Positions 33,653-42,342 of a stretch of DNA of 64,000 bases are shown here, one piece after another. Origin of the DNA: CAYSAQ01 sp964429235 (GTDB lineage: Bacteria; Margulisbacteria; Riflemargulisbacteria; GWF2-35-9; DYQY01); contig CAYSAQ010000001.1 in assembly GCA_964429235.1 (NCBI GenBank), positions 124,001 through 188,000 on the forward strand, written 5' to 3'. The notes beneath the pieces were generated by a model. It saw only the letters and a list, made by a program, of their open reading frames with translations. It did not search any database and was not told where the DNA came from. The translations under genes were made by a program, and so were the position numbers. How positions within the stretch are numbered: the stretch's first letter is position 1; every line of letters begins with the position of its first letter.

Positions 33653-36345
33653 TTAGCAATTGATATTGTAATGATACCTTGTCCTGACAATTTCAAACTT
33701 ATCTTTTGGTTATTCTTTATTTCTTTCTTTAGAAGCTTTTGAGCTAATAAATCTTCAACCTCTTTTTCAATTATTCGAGCAAGAGACCTTGCGCCAAATT
33801 CATCAAACTGAGCATCATTAATGAGCTTCTCTTTAGCTCCTTTGGAAATTGTCATCTTAATACTCTTCTCCGCTAACCTTTGATATATATTATCCGTTAA
33901 TAAATCAAATATTCTAGACATAGAATCAAATCCTAGCTGTTTAAATACAACAATTCCATTTAACCTATTAATAAACTCTACTTTAAAATTATTTTTTATC
34001 TCAGCCTGCACATTTTTCTTTATTACATCATAATTGCTATCAGCACTGTCAGTATTAAACCCAAATGATTTAACTTGGTCTGCTCCTAAGTTTGTTGTCA
34101 TAATAATAGTAGTGTTTCTAAAATCTATCTTTCTTCCTTGGCTATCTGTCACAAACCCATTATCAAGAATCTGTAATAGAATATTAAAAATCTCTGGATG
34201 TGCTTTTTCTATCTCATCAAAAAGAACAATACTATATGGGTTTCTACGAACTCTATCAGTTAACTGGCCTGGCTCATTATATCCAACATATCCGGGAGGA
34301 GCTCCAATTAACTTGGAAATATTAAATTTCTCCATATACTCACTCATATCATACCGAAGAAGCTTGTCTTTATCTCCCATAAGATATTCTGTAAGCACTT
34401 TTGCTAATTCAGTTTTGCCTACTCCAGTAGGCCCTGCAAAAATAAAAGAACCTATTGGTCTGTCTGGATTCTTTAACCCCGAACGAGCACGTTTCATTAC
34501 TCTTGATATTTCCTCTATGGCTTCATCTTGACCAACTATCCTTTGTTTCAATTCATCTTCCATATTTGTATATTTATCTAGCTCATTTTCTTGTAAAGAA
34601 GTAAGAGGTATCTTAGTCCAATCAGAAAGAACAGTTGAAATATTTTCCTTACTAACCTTAACAACTTTTCTGCCCTTTTTAGCCATCCACTTCTCTTTCT
34701 CTTCAGTTATCCAAGTCTCTATGTGCTCAATGTCATCTCTATACTTTGCTGCTTTCTCATACTCTTGATTCTTTACAGCAGCTTTTTCATCTTTTCTAAT
34801 TAGAATTAATTTTTTCTGAGCTTGTTTAATAACGACTGGAAGCGAAATAGAATCCACTCGAACCATTGCGGCAGCTTCATCTATTAAATCAATAGCTTTA
34901 TCTGGCAGAAATCTGTCAGTAATATATCTAGAAGACATATCCACTGCATATTCAATAACATCATAATCTATCTCTACTCTATGAAAAGCTTCATATTTAT
35001 CTCTAAGACCTTCAAGAATAGATACAGCCTCTTCTTTGCTAGGCTCTGTAACGTCTACCTTTTGAAACCTACGTTCAAGAGCAGCATCTTTCTCTACATA
35101 CTTTCTATATTCATCTATGGTTGTAGCACCGATACACTGCATTTCTCCCCTTGCTAAGGCTGGTTTGAGAATATTTGCTGCATCTAGTGAATTCTCTCCG
35201 ACTGCGCCTGCCCCAATTATTGTATGAAGCTCATCAATAAAAAGAATAATATTAGAATCTTTTTTTGTAGCTTCTTCAATCAAACGTTTTAGTCTATCTT
35301 CAAAATCTCCTCTAAACCTAGTTCCGGCAATAACAGATGATAATTGCAGTTCAATTACTTTTTTGCCAATTAAGTTCTCGGGAACTTCTTGGTTAACTAT
35401 TTCTTGGGCAAGCCCCTCGACTATTGCTGTTTTGCCAACTCCAGGGTCTCCTATAAGTACTGGATTATTTTTTGTTCTTCTAGATAAAATTCTAATGATT
35501 CTCTTTATCTCATTTTCTCTACCTATTACGGGATCTAATTTATTCTCATGAGCTAAATTAGTAAGATCTCTACCAAATTGTTCAAAAATATCAACATTTT
35601 TATCTTCTTTTTCTTTCACATCAACTTCTGGACCATTAAAAAAAGAACCAAAGAATTTATTAACATCTTCATCCTTCTTTTTGTCTTGGTTGTCTGGCAT
35701 CTTATGTGAGAGAAACTCTAAGAAAGTATTAATAGTTATTCCTCTTTTCGTTAAATATATAAAAGCGATTCCCTCTGCTTCTCTAAGAAGACCTATTAAT
35801 AAATGCTCTGGCCCTACATAAGGACTATGCATCTCTTTAGCTGCATTATAAGACAACTCTACTACCTTTTTTGCTCTAGGACTGAGCTTAACCGTGACCT
35901 CCTCACTATCTTCTTTCTCTCCCTTCCCTAGTGCCTCATCTACTTCTTTAATAAAGTCTTCGACATTAATATCATCTGCCTCAAAATATTTATTTACGAT
36001 ACCATTCTCTTTTAATAAACCTAATATCATATGTCCTGTATCTAAAAGTGAATGACACAAACGCTTGCACTCCTCTTGAGCAATGTACATAGACTTATTC
36101 GCATGCTCACTAAACATGCCATATACTTTATCAAAAGAAGGCTGGTTAAATTGTTTTAATAAAGAATCTAAAAAAGGTGGCAAATTTTGTTGTTTGGATA
36201 ATGAATCTAATAATGGTTTTGGGAATAATAGATGATTCTTCTCTTTAGCACATTGCTGACAAATATGCAGCGATTTATTAACACCATTCATGTTTGTCTG
36301 AAGGGTTATTGATGCTTTTCTTTTATTACAAATTTGACATATCAT
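33649..36345 (-). CDS. clpC: ClpC-type AAA+ chaperone with an N-terminal McsA-like zinc finger
   Basis: 898 residues. Residues 1-40 hold two cysteine pairs (C3/C6 and C29/C32) in a pattern like the N-terminus of McsA. A Clp N-domain follows (about 75-220, with GPEHLLIGLLREAEG), then AAA-1 with GDPGVGKTAIVEGLA, a UVR-like middle segment (KNQEYEKAAKYRDDIEHIE) and AAA-2 with GPTGVGKTELAK. ClpC unfolds proteins for ClpP. In Firmicutes McsA is a separate protein, so here the zinc module is fused to the unfoldase. No mcsB or ctsR is seen. TATAAT lies 6 nt before the ATG and no Shine-Dalgarno sequence is seen. Confidence 0.93.
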   Translation of the reverse strand: MICQICNKRKASITLQTNMNGVNKSLHICQQCAKEKNHLLFPKPLLDSLSKQQNLPPFLDSLLKQFNQPSFDKVYGMFSEHANKSMYIAQEECKRLCHSLLDTGHMILGLLKENGIVNKYFEADDINVEDFIKEVDEALGKGEKEDSEEVTVKLSPRAKKVVELSYNAAKEMHSPYVGPEHLLIGLLREAEGIAFIYLTKRGITINTFLEFLSHKMPDNQDKKKDEDVNKFFGSFFNGPEVDVKEKEDKNVDIFEQFGRDLTNLAHENKLDPVIGRENEIKRIIRILSRRTKNNPVLIGDPGVGKTAIVEGLAQEIVNQEVPENLIGKKVIELQLSSVIAGTRFRGDFEDRLKRLIEEATKKDSNIILFIDELHTIIGAGAVGENSLDAANILKPALARGEMQCIGATTIDEYRKYVEKDAALERRFQKVDVTEPSKEEAVSILEGLRDKYEAFHRVEIDYDVIEYAVDMSSRYITDRFLPDKAIDLIDEAAAMVRVDSISLPVVIKQAQKKLILIRKDEKAAVKNQEYEKAAKYRDDIEHIETWITEEKEKWMAKKGRKVVKVSKENISTVLSDWTKIPLTSLQENELDKYTNMEDELKQRIVGQDEAIEEISRVMKRARSGLKNPDRPIGSFIFAGPTGVGKTELAKVLTEYLMGDKDKLLRYDMSEYMEKFNISKLIGAPPGYVGYNEPGQLTDRVRRNPYSIVLFDEIEKAHPEIFNILLQILDNGFVTDSQGRKIDFRNTTIIMTTNLGADQVKSFGFNTDSADSNYDVIKKNVQAEIKNNFKVEFINRLNGIVVFKQLGFDSMSRIFDLLTDNIYQRLAEKSIKMTISKGAKEKLINDAQFDEFGARSLARIIEKEVEDLLAQKLLKKEIKNNQKISLKLSGQGIITISIAK

Positions 36346-36357
36346 AAATGTATTATA

Positions 36358-37068
36358 TCACGCAGACAATAAGGATTTCATCTCTTTAATTGCTGTCTCT
36401 AATCCTACAAATAATGCTCTAGAAATTATACTATGTCCAATATTTAATTCTACTAGCTTGGGGATATCGGCAACAGGCAGAATATTTTGATAATTAAGCC
36501 CATGTCCTGCATCTACTTCTAACCCAATAGAATCTGCGTATTCAACAGCCTTTTTAATATTCTCTAGTTCAAGTTCAATAGCTTTTCCCTCGGCATTTGC
36601 ATAACTACCTGTATGTATTTCTATAGCATCAGCACCTACATCTTTAGAAGCTTTTATTACCTCGATTGATGGATCTACAAATAAGCTAACAATTATTCCC
36701 TTTGCCCGAAACCTAACAATTATATCAATCAACCTTTGTTTATTAGCAAGAACATCAAGTCCCCCCTCTGTTGTTACTTCTGCTCTTTTCTCAGGAACAA
36801 TCGTAACTTTAAATGGATTTACATCTAATGCTATATTAACTACTTCTTCTACAACCGACATTTCCAAATTTAATGGTTTTGTTATCTTTTCTTTTATTGC
36901 ATATACGTCTGCATCTTGTATATGTCGTCTGTCTTCTCTCAAATGAATAGTTATCAGATCTGCTCCTGCTTGCTCAGCAACAAAGGCAGCATCTAAAACT
37001 GATGGCTCTATTCCTTGTCTTGCTTCTCTTATTGTTGCCACATGATCTATATTTACTCCTAAAAACAT
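36358..37068 (-). CDS. pdxJ: Pyridoxine 5'-phosphate synthase PdxJ
   Basis: 236 residues, standard length. It starts MFLGVNIDHVATIREARQG, followed by ADLITIHLREDRRHIQD, LNLEMSVVEE, VTIVPEKRAEVTTEGGLDV and a C-terminal NIGHSIISRAL. It joins 1-deoxyxylulose 5-phosphate with 3-amino-2-oxopropyl phosphate to give pyridoxine 5'-phosphate. This DXP-dependent B6 route is typical of Gram-negative lineages and Cyanobacteria rather than Firmicutes, which use PdxS/PdxT. AAGGAG precedes the ATG. Confidence 0.97.
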   Translation of the reverse strand: MFLGVNIDHVATIREARQGIEPSVLDAAFVAEQAGADLITIHLREDRRHIQDADVYAIKEKITKPLNLEMSVVEEVVNIALDVNPFKVTIVPEKRAEVTTEGGLDVLANKQRLIDIIVRFRAKGIIVSLFVDPSIEVIKASKDVGADAIEIHTGSYANAEGKAIELELENIKKAVEYADSIGLEVDAGHGLNYQNILPVADIPKLVELNIGHSIISRALFVGLETAIKEMKSLLSA

Positions 37069-37078
37069 TTAGTGCTCC

Positions 37079-37744
37079 TTACATTGTTTGTACTCTTACT
37101 TTTTTACCATTACCAATACCTAAAGCTTTTAAAGCATTGTCTCCAACACCTAGTTCATTATCTGCTAAGTTTTTTTGATTATCAACTATCTTAACAACTA
37201 CAGTCCAATCTGTTTTTGTATTTTTAAGTCTTAATAATGTCCCTAACGGATAATACGCATGTGTTGCAGGCAAAACTCCGTCATAGGAAATCAAGTCCGT
37301 CTTAATTAATATCATTTTATTAGCAAGCCCTTGCTTAGTATCTTTCTTAATTGAAACTTTACTAAATTCAGAACTACTATTTGCAAATAAAGATGCAGCC
37401 TTTACTATATTGTTGCCTCTTCCATCATTAAGCCTTTTTTCTAATTCAGAAAAAACAACTACCTTTTCTGTATCCCAATAAAGAACTGATTGATTTTCCT
37501 TCTTCTTCCAAGTTAAATCCTTTAGGCTATAATTTAGTTCTCCAAGCAATTGAAGTTGAGAAATAGCAGAAACTGCCTTTTCTAAAGATTCTTGCCCATG
37601 CCCAAGGAAAGCTACAACTTCTTTACTATCAACATATGCTGAAGTTATCTCATTGCCATCAAAAACTGTTTTGATATACTCGAAATCATGCGCAAAAGAT
37701 GCGCTGATTAATAATAGAAGTAAAGCTAGTACGCGCCTTGCCAT
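37079..37744 (-). CDS. Exported RlpA-like protein (double-psi beta-barrel)
   Basis: 221 residues with a signal peptide (MARRVLALLLLLISASFA). About residues 20-130 are unrecognised. The C-terminal 90 (KQGLANKMILI, then THAYYPLGTLLRLKNTKTDWTVVVKIVDNQK, and ELGVGDNALKALGIG) fit the RlpA/DPBB fold that cuts denuded glycan strands at division sites. The usual catalytic Asp/His pair is hard to place, because the segment after VKIVD lacks the RGP motif, so activity is uncertain. It overlaps the end of the glycosylphosphotransferase gene by 19 nt. Confidence 0.7.
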   Translation of the reverse strand: MARRVLALLLLLISASFAHDFEYIKTVFDGNEITSAYVDSKEVVAFLGHGQESLEKAVSAISQLQLLGELNYSLKDLTWKKKENQSVLYWDTEKVVVFSELEKRLNDGRGNNIVKAASLFANSSSEFSKVSIKKDTKQGLANKMILIKTDLISYDGVLPATHAYYPLGTLLRLKNTKTDWTVVVKIVDNQKNLADNELGVGDNALKALGIGNGKKVRVQTM

Positions 37745-39147
37745 GTCAGAACATAAATCAATGTTTTAATAACAATCTTAACATCAAATAATAAGGTCCA
37801 ATTATTTATATAATACAAATCATACATTAACTTTTCATTAACTCTCGTTGATAATGCTGCCCTTCCATTAAGTTGCGCCCATCCAGTTAGACCAGGTAAT
37901 ACTCTATGTCTTAAGTCATAATCCGGATACTCGTTCTTAAACTGTTCAACAAACATAGGACGCTCGGGTCTTGGACCTACAATACTCATATCACCTTTGA
38001 TGATATTCAGTAATTGCGGCAACTCGTCTAAAGAGGTTTTGCGAAGTATTTTACCTATCCATGTAGCCCGATTAGAAATGGACTCAGTATTAATCATTGG
38101 ACCTGTTTCCTTCTCAATGTTTTCTGGCATTGTTCTAAACTTATACATCATAAACTCTTTACCCTTCAACCCTGTTCTTTCTTGTGAAAAGAATGCGCTT
38201 CCCTTATCACTAAACTTGATTAAAAAAGCTATTAATAAAATAAATGGACTAAGCAAAACTAAAACAGGAATAGCTAACACCAAATCACAAGCTCTTTTAC
38301 AAAAAAACTGAAGTCCAGACAGTTCACTAGGTTTAATACTGAAAAAAGCCATGCCTAAATCATCACTACTCTCTAGCTTGCCTGAAGATACCTCCAAAAA
38401 TGATGGTTGCAACTTAATTGTAACTCCAAATTCAATTAACTTTTCCATTAATTCCGAAATAAGATTAATGCTCAGTTCTTGTGTTACAACAAAAACAGTA
38501 TCTATTTTATTGTTGCTTACAAAATCAAGAAGCTCTTCATACTTACCTTGATAGTTAAACTTTTCTTCAACAGCATAAATTAGTTTATTGGGCTTATTTC
38601 CAAAAGCTCCCTGCAAGTCATACTGATGCTTCTCGTTAAGCATTATCCTTGCATATACATGCTGAGCTGACTCATCTGTCCCAACAACAATTGCTCTCTT
38701 GCAATTTCTGCTCTTATTTCTAAACAAGCTCCTTAACTTAAAATTAAATTGATGATTTATAGATATAAACAATACCGATAAAATCGCTCCATAACCAAAT
38801 ACATGCCGGGAATAATCGCCAGTATAAAACAAAAACGTTGAAGCAATAATTAATGCTGTAGACAAAAAACTTGCCTTAACTATATTAATGCTTTCATCTA
38901 TACCTGAAAGAACACCTCTTCTTTCTTTATAAACACCAAAAAGTATTAATGAAAAAGACCATACAATTACTATTATATATAACAAATGCAAATATGGTTC
39001 TATCTGAGCATGATTAACATAATTACCATAACCAATTTCTGAAAGATTCCAAGATAGGTTTATTTTAAACTTAATAATATAAGCTAATATATAAACAAAG
39101 CTTATTAAAACAAGATCAGCTATAAATGCAAACAAAGAGAAAAACAT
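37726..39147 (-). CDS. Polyprenyl-phosphate sugar-phosphotransferase (WbaP/WcaJ-like initiating enzyme)
   Basis: 473 residues: four N-terminal membrane helices, a nucleotide-sugar-binding-like middle domain (RAIVVGTDESAQHVYARI), one more membrane helix and the bacterial sugar transferase domain (FFSQERTGLKGKEFMMYKFRTM, TSLDELPQLLNIIKGDMSIVGPRPERPMF). It starts repeat-unit synthesis by loading a sugar phosphate onto undecaprenyl phosphate in the inner membrane. Downstream of a TPR protein and the ligase-like gene, it heads the polysaccharide pathway. The sugar is unknown. Confidence 0.93.
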   Translation of the reverse strand: MFFSLFAFIADLVLISFVYILAYIIKFKINLSWNLSEIGYGNYVNHAQIEPYLHLLYIIVIVWSFSLILFGVYKERRGVLSGIDESINIVKASFLSTALIIASTFLFYTGDYSRHVFGYGAILSVLFISINHQFNFKLRSLFRNKSRNCKRAIVVGTDESAQHVYARIMLNEKHQYDLQGAFGNKPNKLIYAVEEKFNYQGKYEELLDFVSNNKIDTVFVVTQELSINLISELMEKLIEFGVTIKLQPSFLEVSSGKLESSDDLGMAFFSIKPSELSGLQFFCKRACDLVLAIPVLVLLSPFILLIAFLIKFSDKGSAFFSQERTGLKGKEFMMYKFRTMPENIEKETGPMINTESISNRATWIGKILRKTSLDELPQLLNIIKGDMSIVGPRPERPMFVEQFKNEYPDYDLRHRVLPGLTGWAQLNGRAALSTRVNEKLMYDLYYINNWTLLFDVKIVIKTLIYVLTWQGAY

Positions 39148-39148
39148 A

Positions 39149-40255
39149 TTATCTATTCCTGTATCTTCCTGCTAATCCTTTGATTTTGTTGTAATCATCT
39201 CTAGCTTTCTTATCTGTGCTATTTGTCTTAAAATACCGCTTAAAATTCTCAATACTACTATTAAACAATCCTATATTGTAATAGAGATAAGCCAAATACT
39301 TATACACATCCTCTTGGTTCGGATTAATAGATATAGATTTTTTATAGCAATAAATTGCGCGCTCTAGCTGATTATCTTGATGATATGCCATGCCTAATCC
39401 CTTCCAAACAGAAGGATTTGTTTCTTGTTTTTCTAAAGCCCATTTATACATGTCAATAGACCTTGCCATGTCCTTTTTATATGAAAAATACAGTTCAGCT
39501 AATTTCTGTCTATAGTTACTAAAATTACCACCCTTTACCCAACGACTATAGCTATCGCTTTTTTTATAATAATTTATTCTATCTGCTGAAGTAATTCCTT
39601 CTAAATACTCAATTGCCTTATCATAATCACCTCTAGAAAGTTCGATTTCTGCTAAACGATAATAAGCTTCCACAAACCAATCATCTAACTCTATACATCT
39701 CTCGTAATATTTATATGCATCTTCAACCATCCCTGAACGATGCAAGTAAAAACCATAAGACATTTGAAATAATGGATTAATAGGATCAGCTTCTGATGCA
39801 TTTTTATATGCATCGCCAGCTAACTCAAAATTTTCTTTTTTTTCGTCAGCATCCTGAGATGCATTAAATAACCCAAGATAAATTGAGGCAAGTCCATTCC
39901 AATACCAAGGATTATCAGGATTTAGCTCTAGCATGTACACATATAAATCTCTTGCTTTAATAAGCCACTCTTTTTGTTTTATTGAATCATTTTCTTTTCT
40001 TGAAAGTGCTTCATAATTACGAACCTGTGTAATTTGATAATATGTTTCCCATGGCGCTAATTTCAAACACTTATTTAAGTATGTAACAGATGCTGAATAA
40101 TGTTTCTGACTATTTGCGATATAACCATTTCTATAATTACGTTCAGCAAACCAAGGCAACATAATCTGCCAATATCCAATTGCAACAAGAATTAAAACAA
40201 TGATTACAATAATAATTCTAGTATCTTTACTTAAAGATTTATTCATTATTTGCAT
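39149..40255 (-). CDS. Membrane-anchored TPR protein
   Basis: 368 residues: a short cytoplasmic tip, one transmembrane helix (about 14-31, IIIVIIVLILVAIGYWQI), then TPR repeats through the rest (HYSASVTYLNKCLKLAPWETYY, NPLFQMSYGFYLHRSGMVEDAYKYYERC, PSVWKGLGMAYHQDNQLERAIYCYKKSISINP, and others), presumably on the periplasmic side. Its gene overlaps the upstream O-antigen-ligase-like gene, and such TPR partners are common next to Wzy/WaaL-like proteins. It may organise polymerisation or ligation; no enzyme motif is seen. Confidence 0.85.
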   Translation of the reverse strand: MQIMNKSLSKDTRIIIVIIVLILVAIGYWQIMLPWFAERNYRNGYIANSQKHYSASVTYLNKCLKLAPWETYYQITQVRNYEALSRKENDSIKQKEWLIKARDLYVYMLELNPDNPWYWNGLASIYLGLFNASQDADEKKENFELAGDAYKNASEADPINPLFQMSYGFYLHRSGMVEDAYKYYERCIELDDWFVEAYYRLAEIELSRGDYDKAIEYLEGITSADRINYYKKSDSYSRWVKGGNFSNYRQKLAELYFSYKKDMARSIDMYKWALEKQETNPSVWKGLGMAYHQDNQLERAIYCYKKSISINPNQEDVYKYLAYLYYNIGLFNSSIENFKRYFKTNSTDKKARDDYNKIKGLAGRYRNR

Positions 40256-42281
40256 CCATATTAGTGCTTAAATTATTGCCAAACCCATAGTAACCTATTG
40301 CTAATCCCAAGCCCATTAACATATAGGTAATTGATGATGTTGCTACAACTCCAAAATTAAAAAGCACTTGCCCTTGATAAAAAATGAATCCTGCAAAAGT
40401 TGCAGCTATCAAATAAAAAGAAGGCTTATTCTTATTTTTATATAAATAACTCACAATCATATATGCATAAAACCCTATTACCAATAAATACCTGCCAATA
40501 AGACCTAAAAAACCAGTAGCAGCAAAAGTATTCACATATTCATTATGCAATCTATCAGGAGTAAGATTATGCCCTCCCTCACGTCTGGCATACTCTATTC
40601 TTCTATATGATGGATATTTCTCTTTTATCGTATCAACACCAGTACCTAATATTGGGTTATCCAATCCCCATGTGATACCACTCTTCCACATACTTACTCT
40701 TGCTGATTTTTCACCGATAGCCTCTGAAGAATAAGACTTAACTTTTCCCGCAGCTGTTTTTAAAACTTTCAAGTCTAAATCTCCTGAACCAAAATTGTCT
40801 AAATAAATAGTAGTACGAGGTATTAATAAAAAGGATAATAAAACAAGAACACCTATTGTCACATTTCTTACTGCTTTAATTGAAATAGTAATAGGCAATC
40901 CAACATTCTTTTCAACTAGTGAAGATGCTTTTATCATATATGCTACAAACAATACTCCTAAAAATATAAACATTATTCCAAAATCTTTTATAGTAGGCGC
41001 TGCTACAATATACCCAAAACAAAATAACAATAAAAATATAAGTTTATTTTTAAGCAACACGCTCTTCTCTTTATAATGGAACACATGAACCATATAAATT
41101 GATAATAGAAGCAAGTTATAAATAATGAAATGTGTAAAGCTAACAGATATTATTTGCATTATATAAGTTAATGCAATTAGAAGTATTCGATCTAATAAAT
41201 TCCAAACCGTTTTATTTTTGATAATAAAATAACTATAAGCCGTCACTAATAATCCAATTGGAGCCCATGCTAGCAAAGGCAATATTTCATAAAAATGGAA
41301 TAAAAATATTACATAAACTAAGCCTACTAGAACTACTGTAAATAAAAAATCCATAAAATAACGAAACTTAGTATTATCAATAAAACTTTTATTTGAAAAT
41401 AAAAGAAAAAAAGTAAGAGCTCCTTGCAGCCCCAACCAAGTTCCTCTACCCCAAGACAAAAACATAGCATCGTAAGTTATCAATGTTAGGACAAAAGAAA
41501 GAATATACAAAAAATGAAACGCCCACTTATTCATGGTATTTTGAAAATGTTTAACATTAAGCATATACCCAAATGTAAGACAAATCATCATACCTACATA
41601 TGGCCCATAATGAACTGGGTTATTTATGCTCCCAAAGGCTCTAGCCGTAGCATCTGCAGACCAGCGCATAAAATCTATACCATTACTCTGAACTATCCCA
41701 TAAGTTGCAGACATAGACGCTGAAACAATAAAGGAAAACAACATCCAATAAAAGAATCTAATGGAATCAACCTGCTTAGCAAATACCATCACAATAAATG
41801 CATAATTAAAAACAGTTATAAGGCCTTCCCATCTATCATAAGCCCCAATTATAGAAACAAAAACATTATCACTTAAAATGGTTGATGCAACATTAACAAT
41901 AAGCCAAAACAACATTGGAATCTCAAGACCTGTTTTATACCATTTTATGCCAAGAAGGCGATAATAAGGCTTCCCTTTATGAAGTTCACTAGGATAGTCT
42001 TTTCCATAATCAACTAATAATGTTTTAACTACCCAAAGAGCCAAAACTGCTAATGATACAAACCTTAATAAAAGCATTTTATTTACTTCAAACACACTTC
42101 TGGTTACTGATGTGAAAAATATGGGAACACCAAAAACAAAAACAAGCATTAACCCATTGATAGCTCTTTTAACAGGATGAACTTCCTTCTCTTTTAAAAA
42201 ATAAGAGAAAAACAGACAAGTTACTATGAATATTTCTACAAATAAAAGATTGTCCCTGATAAATTGTGTGAAGTTAATCAT
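40239..42281 (-). CDS. O-antigen ligase/polymerase-like membrane protein (Wzy/WaaL superfamily)
   Basis: 680 residues from ATG at 42281; an upstream GTG in frame lies inside the groEL terminator and was rejected. There are about twelve membrane helices. The conserved periplasmic loop (RVSMWKSGITWGLDNPILGTGVDTI ... GGHNLTPDRLHNEYVNTFAATGFLGL) is the family signature with the key His. It would join or polymerise the glycan on the periplasmic face. No Shine-Dalgarno sequence is present; TATACT lies 7 nt upstream and CTGACA 17 nt before that, so leaderless expression is likely. Confidence 0.88.
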   Translation of the reverse strand: MINFTQFIRDNLLFVEIFIVTCLFFSYFLKEKEVHPVKRAINGLMLVFVFGVPIFFTSVTRSVFEVNKMLLLRFVSLAVLALWVVKTLLVDYGKDYPSELHKGKPYYRLLGIKWYKTGLEIPMLFWLIVNVASTILSDNVFVSIIGAYDRWEGLITVFNYAFIVMVFAKQVDSIRFFYWMLFSFIVSASMSATYGIVQSNGIDFMRWSADATARAFGSINNPVHYGPYVGMMICLTFGYMLNVKHFQNTMNKWAFHFLYILSFVLTLITYDAMFLSWGRGTWLGLQGALTFFLLFSNKSFIDNTKFRYFMDFLFTVVLVGLVYVIFLFHFYEILPLLAWAPIGLLVTAYSYFIIKNKTVWNLLDRILLIALTYIMQIISVSFTHFIIYNLLLLSIYMVHVFHYKEKSVLLKNKLIFLLLFCFGYIVAAPTIKDFGIMFIFLGVLFVAYMIKASSLVEKNVGLPITISIKAVRNVTIGVLVLLSFLLIPRTTIYLDNFGSGDLDLKVLKTAAGKVKSYSSEAIGEKSARVSMWKSGITWGLDNPILGTGVDTIKEKYPSYRRIEYARREGGHNLTPDRLHNEYVNTFAATGFLGLIGRYLLVIGFYAYMIVSYLYKNKNKPSFYLIAATFAGFIFYQGQVLFNFGVVATSSITYMLMGLGLAIGYYGFGNNLSTNMDANNE

Positions 42282-42300
42282 TATACTAAGTATAAAATAA

Positions 42301-42330
42301 AAAAAGCCCACTGTCAGTGGGCTTTTTTAT
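42301..42330 (-). terminator. Rho-independent terminator of groESL
   Basis: GCCCAC (42306-42311) and GTGGGC (42317-42322) form a stem with loop TGTCA, flanked by A-run and T-run on the two sides, so it could act in both directions. It follows the groEL stop by about 20 nt. A possible -35 for the downstream ligase-like gene lies in its loop. Confidence 0.85.
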
Positions 42331-42342
42331 TATTTTTTTTTA

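Noticed and set aside
37079..37744. Active RlpA lytic transglycosylase
   Set aside because: Fold likely, but the usual catalytic neighbourhood is not recognisable, so activity was not claimed.
42282..42311. GTG at 42311 as start of the ligase-like protein
   Set aside because: It lies in the stem of the groEL terminator and has no ribosome-binding site; ATG at 42281 was preferred.
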